Assembly (NCBI RefSeq): GCF_003591515.1
Contig: NZ_QZCG01000002.1
Span: 124,001-188,000, forward strand
Reading direction: 5' to 3'
DNA: 64,000 nt
From: Paracoccus onubensis
GTDB taxonomy: Bacteria > Pseudomonadota > Alphaproteobacteria > Rhodobacterales > Rhodobacteraceae
Shown here: one piece after another, positions 20,120-28,390 of the stretch
Layout of the letters: every line of letters starts with the position of its first letter
Numbering within the stretch: position 1 is the stretch's first letter
Made by a program: the position numbers and the translations under genes
The notes under the pieces: generated by a model
What the model was told of the DNA's origin: nothing
The model's database searches: none
What the model saw: the letters and a program-made list of their open reading frames with translations, nothing else

Positions 20120-21166
20120 GTGAAGAAGAAAGCCGACCTGATGGCCGAGGCCCGTGCCGTGGGGTTCTCGGCCATGCGCGTGACGCGGCCCGATGCCGTG
20201 CCCGAGATTGCCGGGAGATTGCAGGCTTTCGTTTCGGCCGGGCGACACGGGCAGATGGGATGGATGGCCGAACGCGCCCATTGGCGTGGAAATCCGGCAG
20301 CTTTATGGCCCGAGGCGCGCTCGGTCATCATGCTGGCCGAGCTTTACACACCGGATCACGATCCGCTGACAGTGCTGGAACAGCACGAGCGGGCGGCAAT
20401 CAGCGTTTATGCGCAAGGCAAGGATTACCACGATCTGGTCAAGAAGCGGCTCAAGCGGCTGGGCCGGTGGCTGCTTGAGCAGAATCCCGGAAATGAAATC
20501 AAGGTATTCGTGGATACCGCCCCGGTGATGGAGAAGCCGCTGGCACAGGCGGCCGGGCTGGGTTGGCAGGGCAAGCATACCAATCTTTTGTCGCGGGAAC
20601 TGGGAAGCTGGTTTTTCCTGGGGTCGATATTCACGACGCTTGAATTGCCTGCAGATGAGCCGGAACAGGAGCGATGCGGCTCTTGCCGCGCCTGTCTGGA
20701 TATCTGCCCGACAGGCGCGTTCCCCGCGCCGTTTCAACTGGATGCGCGGCGCTGCATTTCCTATCTGACGATCGAGCATAAGGGGCCGGTCGATCCGGAA
20801 TTGCGGCCTTTGATGGGCAACCGTATCTATGGTTGCGACGATTGTCTCGCGGTTTGCCCATGGAACAAGTTCGCGCAGGCCGGAACGGAAATGCGTTATC
20901 GCGGCATTGTCGATGCGCCGCCTCTGGAGGAACTGGCGCGGCTGGACGATGCCGGATTCCGCGCGCGCTTTTCGGGCAGTCCGATCAAGCGCATCGGGCG
21001 GGACCGCTTCGTGCGGAATGTGCTTTACGCCATCGGGAATTCCGACGCACCGGAATTGATGGCGGTGGCGCAGGGCCTGACGGATGATGCCGACGAAACC
21101 GTTGCCGATGCGGCCCGATGGGCGGCCGGGCGACTGATGCCTAGAGCTCGTCCCGCCAACGGTTGA
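20120..21166 (+). CDS. queG: Epoxyqueuosine reductase
   Basis: 348 residues from a GTG start at 20120; the open frame upstream crosses the previous gene. This cobalamin-dependent iron-sulphur enzyme makes the last step of tRNA queuosine synthesis. Eight cysteines form two 4Fe-4S sites: [16 protein letters not shown] near residue 185 and [13 protein letters not shown] near 240. Its 3' end overlaps nadE, on the other strand, by 26 bases. Confidence 0.93.
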   Translation: MKKKADLMAEARAVGFSAMRVTRPDAVPEIAGRLQAFVSAGRHGQMGWMAERAHWRGNPAALWPEARSVIMLAELYTPDHDPLTVLEQHERAAISVYAQGKDYHDLVKKRLKRLGRWLLEQNPGNEIKVFVDTAPVMEKPLAQAAGLGWQGKHTNLLSRELGSWFFLGSIFTTLELPADEPEQERCGSCRACLDICPTGAFPAPFQLDARRCISYLTIEHKGPVDPELRPLMGNRIYGCDDCLAVCPWNKFAQAGTEMRYRGIVDAPPLEELARLDDAGFRARFSGSPIKRIGRDRFVRNVLYAIGNSDAPELMAVAQGLTDDADETVADAARWAAGRLMPRARPANG

Positions 21167-22799
21167 CCAATGGATAACGGCGATCCAGCCAGAAGGCCTT
21201 GGTCGATATACGCGGGCCGGGGGCGGCCTGATATCGCTTCCATTCGCTGATATACAGAAGCTTTTCGACCTTTTTTACCGTTTCGGCATCGAAACCCTGC
21301 TTTACCAGATCGCCCAGCGCGAGATCCTTTTCGACCAGCCCTTCCAGGATCGCGTCCAGCACCTCGTAGGGGGGAAGCGAATCCTCATCCTTCTGATCGA
21401 GGCGCAGCTCGGCCGAAGGCGGTTTCGAGATGATTTGCGGCGGGATCACCTCGCCCGCCGGGCCTTTCATCCACGGGCAGTGATTTGCATTGCGCCAGCG
21501 GCAGGTTTCGAACACGCGGGTCTTGTACAGATCCTTGATCGGATTATAGCCGCCCGCCATGTCGCCATAGACCGTGGCATAACCCACCGCGACTTCCGAC
21601 TTGTTGCCGGTGGTCAGCAACATCTCGCCGAACTTGTTCGAGATTGCCATCAGCATCAGGCCGCGCAGGCGGGACTGGATGTTCTCTTCGGTGATGTCGG
21701 GGCTGGTGCCCTCCATCAGATGAGAGAGTGCCCCCTCTACAGCATTGCGTGCGCCGTCTATCCTGATGGTTTCCAACCGCGTTCCCAGCCGTCCGGCGCA
21801 GTCGGCTGCGTCATCCAGACTGCCCTGCGAGGTGTATTCCGAGGGCAACATGACGCAGCGGGTATTTTCGGGGCCGATCGCGTCGGCGGCAATGGTCGCG
21901 ACAAGTGCCGAATCGATGCCGCCGGACAGACCCAATACGACCTTGGCGAAGCCGGATTTTTGCAGATATTCGCGCAGACCCAGCATCATGGCGTGGTAGT
22001 CCTGCTCCCATATGTCGGGTTGAGGCGCCATCTGGCCCGGCTCGGCGCGCCAGCCCTCTGATGAGCGGGTGAAATTGACATGGGTGATGGCTTCCTCGAA
22101 GGCAGGAAGCTGCACGACCTTCTGTCCGCCGGGGTTCAGCACGAAGCTTGCGCCGTCATAGATCTGATCGTCCTGCCCGCCGACCAGATTCACATAGACC
22201 AGCGGCAGGCCGGTCTCGATCACGCGCCCGACCATATGGCCCATGCGCAGATCCAGCTTCTCGCGATGATAGGGTGAGCCGTTCGGGACGATTAGCAGCT
22301 CGGCCCCGGTTTCCGCCAGCGTTTCGGCGACGTCGGGATACCAGCTATCCTCGCAGATGGGCGAGCCGATCCGGGCCGCGCCGACCGGGTAGGGGCCGCT
22401 GATCGGGCCGCTGTCAAACAGGCGCAATTCGTCGAAAAGCTGTTTGTAAGGCAGGTGATGCTTCAGAACCCGGGCAATCAGTTTGCCATCCTTGAAAATC
22501 CAATAGGCGTTGTGCAGCTTGTCGCCGTCGCGCCAAGGACCGCCAATGCCGATCGCCGGGCCATCCGTGCAGGCCGCGCCGACTTTCTGGATCGCCTCGA
22601 CCGCCTGTGCTGTAAATGCCGGTTTCAGCACCAGATCCTGAGTCTGATAGCCGGTGATGAACATCTCGGGCAGCGCCAGCATATCGGCACCCGCGGATTT
22701 GGCCGTCTGCCACGCCTCGATGGCGCGGGCGGAGTTGCCGGCAAGGTCGCCTACGGTGGCGTTCAACTGGCCGATGGTCAGGCGGAAGCGGTCGGTCAT
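21141..22799 (-). CDS. nadE: Glutamine-dependent NAD+ synthetase
   Basis: 552 residues with a nitrilase-type glutaminase domain (Glu45, Lys113 and Cys149 in PICEDSW) joined to the synthetase domain with the ATP pyrophosphatase loop [11 protein letters not shown]. It amidates deamido-NAD using ammonia from glutamine. The C-terminus overlaps queG convergently. Confidence 0.95.
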   Translation of the reverse strand: MTDRFRLTIGQLNATVGDLAGNSARAIEAWQTAKSAGADMLALPEMFITGYQTQDLVLKPAFTAQAVEAIQKVGAACTDGPAIGIGGPWRDGDKLHNAYWIFKDGKLIARVLKHHLPYKQLFDELRLFDSGPISGPYPVGAARIGSPICEDSWYPDVAETLAETGAELLIVPNGSPYHREKLDLRMGHMVGRVIETGLPLVYVNLVGGQDDQIYDGASFVLNPGGQKVVQLPAFEEAITHVNFTRSSEGWRAEPGQMAPQPDIWEQDYHAMMLGLREYLQKSGFAKVVLGLSGGIDSALVATIAADAIGPENTRCVMLPSEYTSQGSLDDAADCAGRLGTRLETIRIDGARNAVEGALSHLMEGTSPDITEENIQSRLRGLMLMAISNKFGEMLLTTGNKSEVAVGYATVYGDMAGGYNPIKDLYKTRVFETCRWRNANHCPWMKGPAGEVIPPQIISKPPSAELRLDQKDEDSLPPYEVLDAILEGLVEKDLALGDLVKQGFDAETVKKVEKLLYISEWKRYQAAPGPRISTKAFWLDRRYPLVNRWRDEL

Positions 22800-22918
22800 G
22801 GCAATGCCCCTGTTCTCTCGCCCCTGTGATAGGGGATGATGCGGGAAAGGAAAAGTCGGCCTTTGCGCAAGCAGGGCGCTTAGGGTAGACCATGGGGCAA
22901 AAGGTCAAGGACGAGGCG

Positions 22919-24415
22919 ATGATGGCGGCAATTCGGGCGTCGATGAAAGCGGGTTTGTTTGCTCTGATGCTGGCAGCGGCAGGCGATGCGGCATTGGCGC
23001 AAGAGGTCATCACCAAGGAATATGATGACGGCGGCGTCTACGAAGGCACGTTTCGCAATGGCCGTCAGCATGGGCAGGGCACCTATAGTCTTCCCAACGG
23101 CTATCGTTACGAGGGCGATTGGGTGGATGGCGAGATCCTTGGTCAAGGCAAGGCCACCTTTCCCAACGGCTCGGTCTATGAGGGACATTTCGCCGGCAGC
23201 AAACCGGATGGTGAAGGGAAGATCACCTATGCCGACGGCAGCACCTATGCGGGAGACTGGACTGCCGGAGAGCCGACCGGCGAGGGCGAGGCGCATTATG
23301 CCAATGGCAGTGTCTATACCGGTCAGTTCGTCGACGGGAAGCATCACGGCAAGGGCAAGCTGACGCAGGAAAACGGCTATCGTTACGAAGGCGACTGGAA
23401 TGACGGCGTCAAGGAGGGGCAGGGCAAGGTCACCTATCCCGACGGTTCGGTTTACGAGGGCGCGATGCTTGCGGGACAGCCTGCCGGACAGGGCAAGCTG
23501 ACCATGCCCGACGGGATGACCTATGACGGTATCTGGGCGGCCGGGCAGATGTCGGGCAAGGGTGTTCTGGAGCAACCTTCGGGCGACCGTTACGAAGGCG
23601 AGATGCGGCAGGGCAAGCGCGAGGGGCATGGCGTGGCGACTTATGCCAACGGCGATGTCTATGATGGCCAGTTCAGGAATGACCGCAGGCATGGGCAGGG
23701 GACATTCACCGGCAAGGACGGCTATGTCTATACCGGCCAGTGGGTCGAGGGCCGGATGGAGGGGAAGGGCAAGATCACCTATCCCGACGGTTCGGTCTAT
23801 GACGGAGGCATGAAGGGGGACCGGCCTCATGGAATGGGCAAGATCACCTATCCCGACGGCTCGAATTATGAGGGCCAATGGGCCGAGGGTGTGATCGCGG
23901 GTGACGGCAAGGCGACTTATGCCAATGGTACGGTTTACGAAGGGAGCTTCAAGAACGCCCAGAATGACGGCCAGGGCCGGATGTCCTATCCCGATGGTTA
24001 TGTCTATACCGGCGCGTGGAAAGACGGGCAGCGGCACGGAGAAGGGCAGGCCACCTATGCCGATGGAACGGTTTATACCGGCGGATTCGTCAATGGGCTG
24101 CGCGAGGGGCAGGGCAAGCTGACCACCCCCGATGGATTCGTTTACGACGGCGGCTGGAAAGAAGGCGAGATCCACGGCAAGGGCGTTGCCACCTATTCCA
24201 ATGGCGACCGTTACGAGGGGAACTTCGTTATCGGCAAGCGTCAGGGTCAGGGGATCATGCGCTACGCAACCGGACAGGTCGCCTCCGGCGAATGGGAGGA
24301 AAACCGGCTGGTTGATCCCGACGATGAGGCAGCCACTCCGGAACCCGAACAGCAGGATGGAGCGGCGGAAACTCCGGATTTGCCCGATGAGACCCCGGCT
24401 GCCGGGGAAGAGTGA
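22919..24415 (+). CDS. Exported MORN-repeat protein
   Basis: 498 residues. A signal peptide (MAAIRASMKAGLFALMLAAAGDAALA) precedes a domain made almost wholly of about 19 MORN repeats of 23 residues, each of the form DGxxYEGxxxxGxxHGxG, from about residue 30 to 465. An acidic, Pro/Glu/Asp-rich tail of about 35 residues ends the protein. The second of two adjacent ATG regions, with GGACGAGG upstream, is preferred over the ATG at 22892. MORN repeats form extended beta-hairpin sheets that bind lipids or proteins; the partner here is unknown. The periodic DNA creates a long false open frame on the opposite strand. Confidence 0.85.
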   Translation: MMAAIRASMKAGLFALMLAAAGDAALAQEVITKEYDDGGVYEGTFRNGRQHGQGTYSLPNGYRYEGDWVDGEILGQGKATFPNGSVYEGHFAGSKPDGEGKITYADGSTYAGDWTAGEPTGEGEAHYANGSVYTGQFVDGKHHGKGKLTQENGYRYEGDWNDGVKEGQGKVTYPDGSVYEGAMLAGQPAGQGKLTMPDGMTYDGIWAAGQMSGKGVLEQPSGDRYEGEMRQGKREGHGVATYANGDVYDGQFRNDRRHGQGTFTGKDGYVYTGQWVEGRMEGKGKITYPDGSVYDGGMKGDRPHGMGKITYPDGSNYEGQWAEGVIAGDGKATYANGTVYEGSFKNAQNDGQGRMSYPDGYVYTGAWKDGQRHGEGQATYADGTVYTGGFVNGLREGQGKLTTPDGFVYDGGWKEGEIHGKGVATYSNGDRYEGNFVIGKRQGQGIMRYATGQVASGEWEENRLVDPDDEAATPEPEQQDGAAETPDLPDETPAAGEE

Positions 24416-24719
24416 TTGGCGGGCCAACATTGGAACACGCCAGATTTCGGATTCCGGAGATCCTGCTGGATATTAACAGAAACGGCCTTGCGCGGTTTCT
24501 GTTTTCGGGCGGGTGATGACCGGATTGTCTGCGTTCTCATGTCAGATTCCGCGTCCTGTTTGACCGGAAGCCCTATTGTTGCGTCCCGCGACGGCCGGGA
24601 GCGCCGCCCCGGATCGCCGGGATAGCTAGAGCATATCCGGTTATCTGTGCATCGATTTAGGATCCCGTTTGGGCGTATCTGTGATTCAGAATCCATGCTG
24701 ATGAAGGAGGCCAGCATGG
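24416..24719. other. Intergenic region before the IS remnant
   Basis: No gene or RNA is supported here. The last 40 bases resemble the leader of an IS630 transposase, with a GGAGG site ahead of ATGGATGACG. I saw no intact terminal inverted repeat. Confidence 0.4.
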
Positions 24720-25243
24720 ATGACGAAACCTTTTTCGAATGATCTTCGTGAACCTGCGATTGCTGCGATGCAGGCCGGAGAGAGTTGCCGTGCAGTCGGC
24801 GCGCGGTTTTCGATGGCGCCATCAAGCGTTGTGAAATGGACACAGCGCGCTGCCCGGCCCGGCTCGGTGCCCCAAGCAGATTGCGGGTATCGCAAGCCGG
24901 TTCTTGAGCCACATCGGGACTGGCTGCTCGATCAGGTCCGGCGCTGTCCGGAGTTGACGGGTGAAAGGGCTGCACAGGCGCTGCTGGCTGAGCGCGGTGT
25001 GGGACACGGTCTGGTGGTTCCTGCCTGCGGGTCCAGTTTCAAAAAAAGACGCTGGTCGCCAAGGAGCGCGCCCGTATGTGAAGCGGGTTTGCCGACCCGG
25101 TGAATGGCGAGATCTTCCGCACCTATGTCGAGAAGGTACTGGCACCCACGCTGAAACCCGGGGACATCATCGTGATGGACAATCCCGGCAGCCATAAAGG
25201 CGGTGCTGTGCGAAAAGCGATCCGCACATCAATGAGAGGCTAA
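24720..25243 (+). pseudogene. Decayed IS630-family transposase
   Basis: The N-terminal part MTKPFSNDLREPAIAAMQAGESCRAVGARF matches the helix-turn-helix of IS630-type transposases. The reading then breaks: DTVWWFL continues in one other frame, and FKKKTLVAKERAR in the third. A segment NGEIFRTYVEKVLAPTLKPGDIIVMDNPGSHK, normally about 100 residues further along, follows directly. The middle with the first catalytic aspartate is therefore deleted, and the gene stops at TAA 25241-25243 before the C-terminal DDE glutamate. It is a dead remnant next to the prophage attachment site. Confidence 0.85.
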
Positions 25244-25290
25244 AATGAAGCATTTCCGTACCGAAACAGGACCGAAGTCAGCAGGTCAGA

Positions 25291-25330
25291 ATCCTAAGTC
25301 ATTGATTTTATGGCGCACCCGAGAGGTGCC
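25291..25330. repeat. Putative prophage attachment site (tRNA 3'-end fragment)
   Basis: Read on the minus strand, this stretch gives CTCTCGGGTGCGCCA followed by TAAAATCAATGACTTAGG. The first part equals the T-arm 3' strand, acceptor strand, discriminator and CCA of a tRNA (most like tRNA-Arg), but the rest of the tRNA is absent. Tyrosine recombinases commonly use such 3' ends as cores. Orientation predicts that prophage DNA lies at higher coordinates, and that the intact tRNA sits at the other end beyond 64000. Confidence 0.65.
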
Positions 25331-25395
25331 AAGTAATTGTTATTTATCAGTCAGGTAGTTTGGAAACCGGTAGCCCATTGGCCGTATAAGAATCA

Positions 25396-25668
25396 ATGAG
25401 TTACGAACGATTTTGGAAACCAGTCAAGGCGGTTTTCGGTGTTGTGCTTCAGGCCATGTTCGTTCACTACCGCCCCATGAAAGCGACTCACGACGACAAG
25501 ACATTCACCCTGACCGGACGATACTGGTCAGGAACATTCCCGATCGAGGAACTGCCGGAGCAATTGGCCTTTTACCGCAGTCAGCGAGCAAAGTTCCCCA
25601 AGGCGAACGGGGCTTATGACGCGCCGATCGCGGCGCTGGAGAAGCTGGCGAAAGAGATCGGCTCATGA
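25396..25668 (+). CDS. Small protein of unknown function at prophage edge
   Basis: 90 residues, first gene inside the prophage. It contains the sentence-like MKATHDDKTFTLTGRYWSGTFPIEELPEQLAFYRSQRAKFPKANGAYDAPIAALEKLAKEIG, polar and apparently folded. No family is recognised. It stands alone, is convergent with the SRAP operon, and is followed at once by a terminator. Confidence 0.55.
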   Translation: MSYERFWKPVKAVFGVVLQAMFVHYRPMKATHDDKTFTLTGRYWSGTFPIEELPEQLAFYRSQRAKFPKANGAYDAPIAALEKLAKEIGS

Positions 25669-25700
25669 AAAAGCCCGCGCTGGTTCCGGTGCGCGGGCTT
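25668..25700 (-). terminator. Hairpin terminator 1 of 3
   Basis: AAGCCCGCGC pairs with GCGCGGGCTT across a 10-base loop. On the minus strand it is followed by a T-run, so it stops leftward transcription of the SRAP operon. It also closes the plus-strand gene that ends at 25668. Confidence 0.75.
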
Positions 25701-25787
25701 AATCGTAAGTGTGAGTGCCTAATGCAGGGAAGATATCGGGTCTACCTGCGTGATCCAATCCGTAAGATTACCTACGTAGCAATGCGC

Positions 25788-25825
25788 AAAAAATAGCCCG
25801 CGCCAGATGAGGGGCCGCGGGCTAT
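25788..25825 (-). terminator. Hairpin terminator 2 of 3
   Basis: ATAGCCCGCG pairs with CGCGGGCTAT. On the minus strand the stem is followed by TATTTTTTG. Confidence 0.65.
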
Positions 25826-25880
25826 GAGATCCATATTCGCTATTCCGCCAGCTTCAACCACGGGAACGGTTGAGTCAATG

Positions 25881-25911
25881 AAAAAGCCCGCGCCAGAGAG
25901 CCAGCGCGGGT
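25881..25911 (-). terminator. Hairpin terminator 3 of 3
   Basis: CCCGCGC pairs with GCGCGGG, and five T residues follow on the minus strand. It is the first terminator met by leftward transcripts of the SRAP operon. Confidence 0.7.
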
Positions 25912-25994
25912 CAAGTTTGGACACACGGGCCGCCAAAGCCCGCACACCGGTGACGTACCTCGGACCCTCACTTGCACGCTATCCGTAAGATTAC

Positions 25995-26252
25995 CTACGA
26001 AGATGCGGCGTCTTCCACCCACTCTTCCGCGTCGTGGCCATCTCCGGCCGCAACTTCGATGCGAACCGACTGTTTCTTCACCCATGTCGCACGATGCCTG
26101 GCCTCATCAATGGCAGCTTCGCGGGTGCTGCGAATGACGTCGCCGCCAGTAATTTCCTCGTCTTCATATTTCGGGCCTGACACCAGCCATTCTGCGGGTT
26201 CAGTGCCGCTGGCGCAGACCTCGATGATCAACTCTCTGTCTTTGTCTGCCAT
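25995..26252 (-). CDS. Small protein of unknown function, SRAP operon
   Basis: 85 residues, acidic. It starts MADKDRELIIEVCASGTEPAEWLVSGPKYEDEEITGGDVI, contains a helix STREAAIDEARHRATWVKK, and ends with a Glu/Asp-rich segment. It follows the SRAP gene by 10 bases and is the last gene of the SOS-box operon. The beta-strand/helix pattern is reminiscent of small DUF2188-like domains, but I do not assign it. Confidence 0.7.
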   Translation of the reverse strand: MADKDRELIIEVCASGTEPAEWLVSGPKYEDEEITGGDVIRSTREAAIDEARHRATWVKKQSVRIEVAAGDGHDAEEWVEDAASS

Positions 26253-26261
26253 TTCGACCTC

Positions 26262-26879
26262 CTAAACGGGGTTTTCAATCAGCTTCAGAGATCCATCTGG
26301 TAGCGGCCTCTGAAGTTCGGCGGCCGATATGCCGCCCATCCAACTGTCCCATTCTTCTTGTTCGGTCAGGATTACCGGCATCGCCTTCGGGTGAACCGCC
26401 TTGACCTCGGCATTCGGTTCGCAGGTCAGAAAGGCATAGAGATCATCTGTGGTCTCGCCTTCCTTTACCTTGCGGACACTGGTCCAGTCCCGGACCTCGA
26501 TGCCGGCGAAGAACATGGGCTTGTCATCAGCATGGGCAAACCACTGATTGCCCATCCCCTTGCCGCGCGGCTCCGCGAAACTGGTCAAAGGGACGAGGCA
26601 GCGGTGGTCTTTGCTGAGCCAGCGCCGCCAATGGCCGGATGATAGGTTGCGGACATTGGTGACGCCCGGGTCACGTTCGGTTTTCAGGGCGAATTTTGGA
26701 GAGGGCATTCCCCATCGTGCCTTGACCAGTTCGAAGCCGTCGCCATCGTGCCGGATGATTGCCCCAAGCTGATCCGGATAGACCTCGCCGGGCTGAACGT
26801 TTCCCGCGCGATCGTCAATCCGATCGAATACCCTGCGCGCCAGTTCCTGCGAGGTCGTATTGCTATAGAGATTGCACAT
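26262..26879 (-). CDS. SOS response-associated peptidase (SRAP/HMCES-YedK family)
   Basis: 205 residues. The family forms a thiazolidine crosslink to abasic sites in single-stranded DNA through Cys2, protecting stalled forks. Here Cys2 is present (MCNLY) after the removable Met. Other active-site positions are visible: the Asn/Arg region VTNVRNLS, Glu in TSFAEPRG, and His in HPKAMPVILT. It is third in a four-gene operon whose promoter carries a LexA-type box, so damage-inducible expression is likely. It is cargo of the prophage rather than a host locus, judging by position. Confidence 0.93.
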   Translation of the reverse strand: MCNLYSNTTSQELARRVFDRIDDRAGNVQPGEVYPDQLGAIIRHDGDGFELVKARWGMPSPKFALKTERDPGVTNVRNLSSGHWRRWLSKDHRCLVPLTSFAEPRGKGMGNQWFAHADDKPMFFAGIEVRDWTSVRKVKEGETTDDLYAFLTCEPNAEVKAVHPKAMPVILTEQEEWDSWMGGISAAELQRPLPDGSLKLIENPV

Positions 26880-26882
26880 GCT

Positions 26883-27197
26883 TCACGCCCTCTCGTTGCG
26901 CCAGATCCATTTCTCGATCTTCTTGACTGGGCGGCGCACAGTCAATCCGTTGGCCAGTTCTGCCGCAGAGGGCACATGCCAGGTCATGGCGAGATATTCC
27001 CGGCTTCGGCAACGGGAACAGGGCCACGGTGGATCGTGCGCTTCGTGGAAGCGGTCGAGAACCTTCACCAGGTCGGATGCCCAGTAGTGCACGCGCCGGC
27101 GGCAGCCGCCGCAATACACGGTCATCAGCATCCTGTCCGCCGCACAGTGGTAGACCATGCGATTTCGGAACTTGTTGGAGGACGGGACGGCGGGCAT
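26883..27197 (-). CDS. Small zinc-ribbon-like protein, SRAP operon
   Basis: 104 residues. Two CxxC pairs (YCGGCRRRVHYW and WPCSRCRSREY), 32 residues apart, would bind one zinc as in zinc-ribbon DNA- or protein-binding modules. A basic C-terminus KKIEKWIWRNERA follows. The ATG at 27197 shares one base with the previous stop (TAATG), indicating coupling; a second ATG is at 27158. The function is unknown, and proximity to SRAP hints at DNA repair. Confidence 0.75.
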   Translation of the reverse strand: MPAVPSSNKFRNRMVYHCAADRMLMTVYCGGCRRRVHYWASDLVKVLDRFHEAHDPPWPCSRCRSREYLAMTWHVPSAAELANGLTVRRPVKKIEKWIWRNERA

Positions 27198-27499
27198 TAG
27201 CTTCGGTATGGCGAAGTATAGCTTGGAAATATGGTGCCGTCCGACAGCTTTAGTTCCGGGATGGCTGCAAGAAAATCGACGGCCGGCTTTGGGTGGCGGA
27301 AATATAAGGCCACGCATTCACCCAACAGGGGGTTGCGGCCGCCGGAGTGCCACGCATAGTCGCCCCTGCCGATATTCTGGTCCAGCCATTGATACATTTC
27401 ATCGAGTGGCCGGTGCTTCCCGATCTCGGGGAGCTCCACGATAACGCGGACGGGGAACGCACGATCGTCGATTTTCTTCTGTGGCGTAGAGCGTCTCAT
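27197..27499 (-). CDS. Protein of unknown function, first gene of SOS-box operon
   Basis: 100 residues. It reads as an alpha/beta domain: VIVELPEIGKHRPLDEMYQWLDQNIG, then GECVALYFRHPKPAVDFLAAIPEL. It is coupled to the zinc-ribbon gene by TAATG. No family is recognised. Its start lies 40 bases downstream of the putative LexA site. Confidence 0.72.
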   Translation of the reverse strand: MRRSTPQKKIDDRAFPVRVIVELPEIGKHRPLDEMYQWLDQNIGRGDYAWHSGGRNPLLGECVALYFRHPKPAVDFLAAIPELKLSDGTIFPSYTSPYRS

Positions 27500-27538
27500 A
27501 CCAGTCTTTCACCTCTTGACGAATCAAGCCTCAATGAG

Positions 27539-27553
27539 AACATAAAGAGAACA
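27539..27553 (-). promoter_or_regulatory. SOS box (LexA site, alphaproteobacterial type)
   Basis: The plus strand reads GAACATAAAGAGAAC, which is GTTC-N7-GTTC on the coding strand, the LexA recognition pattern known from Rhodobacter and relatives. It lies between a -35-like TTGACT (minus strand, 27560-27565) and the start of the operon that includes the SRAP gene. The pattern match is direct; LexA binding is inferred. Confidence 0.75.
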
Positions 27554-27767
27554 TTTGAGTCAACGTTAGGTGGGCCTCACATCTCGAATTATGCGGTCGG
27601 AAGGACCTACCTCCGAGCCTGAATGGTCTTGCCTATGACAGATGGCCGCCGGGGGAACGGGTAAGGAAGGGGCTTGAAACTGGGTGCTGGAAAAATCATC
27701 AGCGATGATAGGAGAAACGTAAGACTTCGATTTTAAAGCTAGCCGCAGTGGTGTACGTCAAGCAGAT
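27554..27767. other. Intergenic strip between SOS operon and phosphoribosyltransferase gene
   Basis: It carries the -35 region of the SOS operon. The remainder is AT-richer, with no supported gene, and marks the 3' border of the defence pair. Confidence 0.4.
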
Positions 27768-28388
27768 TCATAAAATTTGAACGCTACTTTTTAAAATATC
27801 TTCTGGTCGATCCCATACTGTTCTCGCAAAGCATATAGCCGACGAAACCACGATATTGTGACGCCGGCACACTTCAGAGCATGCACGCAAATGACCGCCA
27901 GTAGTCACTACATCGTCAATCAGCACAACATTCGCAACATGCGGTGGCGGATGAAGCTCTAAATGTTGCGCCAAAAACTGATAGTTTCTGTTGCCGCCAT
28001 CGACGGCTTTTGGGAGACGGCTTGACCAACGAAAAGGTATGAAAACTCGATGCTCGCATCCAGCAGACGCGATGGAAGCGGCAATGGATTGAGCTTTCGG
28101 ATCATCAGAAAACTCCAAGCAATCAGAACTTGGAACTATGAAGACTGCCGCACCAGCAGGAAGGCGCTTCATATATTTTGAAATCGCGCTTCCAAAGAGA
28201 TCAATTACTGGTTGCCTGTTGTCCTTTGTAATTCTGTGGTTGGTACCATTGATTTTAACATTCGAATATCCTCGAAACTCTTTTCCTTTCAGCGCCTTGA
28301 CAAGATTGTGCGCAACCCAATCCTGTTTATCGAACTGCAGTCCGGATTCTTGGTAACTCGGATATCCAACAAGAGAAACGACCTTCAA
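27768..28388 (-). CDS. Phosphoribosyltransferase-domain protein, ShosT-like toxin candidate
   Basis: 206 residues. The PRPP-binding loop is VVLIDDVVTTGGHLRA near residue 156, the type I phosphoribosyltransferase signature of ComF-like proteins. The N-terminal half has no ComF zinc finger. Two bases separate it from the DprA-like gene, so the two are one unit. A PRTase plus DprA-like pair is the composition described for the ShosTA toxin-antitoxin/abortive-infection system, with the PRTase as toxin. The pair is visibly AT-richer than flanking phage genes, suggesting separate acquisition. Assignment to ShosTA rests on domain pairing, not a search. Confidence 0.8.
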   Translation of the reverse strand: MKVVSLVGYPSYQESGLQFDKQDWVAHNLVKALKGKEFRGYSNVKINGTNHRITKDNRQPVIDLFGSAISKYMKRLPAGAAVFIVPSSDCLEFSDDPKAQSIAASIASAGCEHRVFIPFRWSSRLPKAVDGGNRNYQFLAQHLELHPPPHVANVVLIDDVVTTGGHLRACSEVCRRHNIVVSSAICFARTVWDRPEDILKSSVQIL

Positions 28389-28390
28389 GT

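Larger units (their letters stand above)
25669..25994. other. Gene-free strip with three terminators and a direct repeat
   Basis: No gene is supported. The strip holds three hairpin terminators and the first copy of a 19-bp direct repeat (ATCCGTAAGATTACCTACG at 25758-25776 and 25981-25999). The short open frames here are shadows. Confidence 0.6.

Noticed and set aside
22880..24430. 516-codon open frame on the minus strand
   Set aside because: It is the antisense shadow of the MORN repeats; its own repeated IGIGxLA pattern only mirrors the plus-strand periodicity, and it has no ribosome site.
25315..25330. A full tRNA gene at the attachment site
   Set aside because: Only the acceptor and part of the T arm are present, without anticodon or D arm, so it is a fragment.
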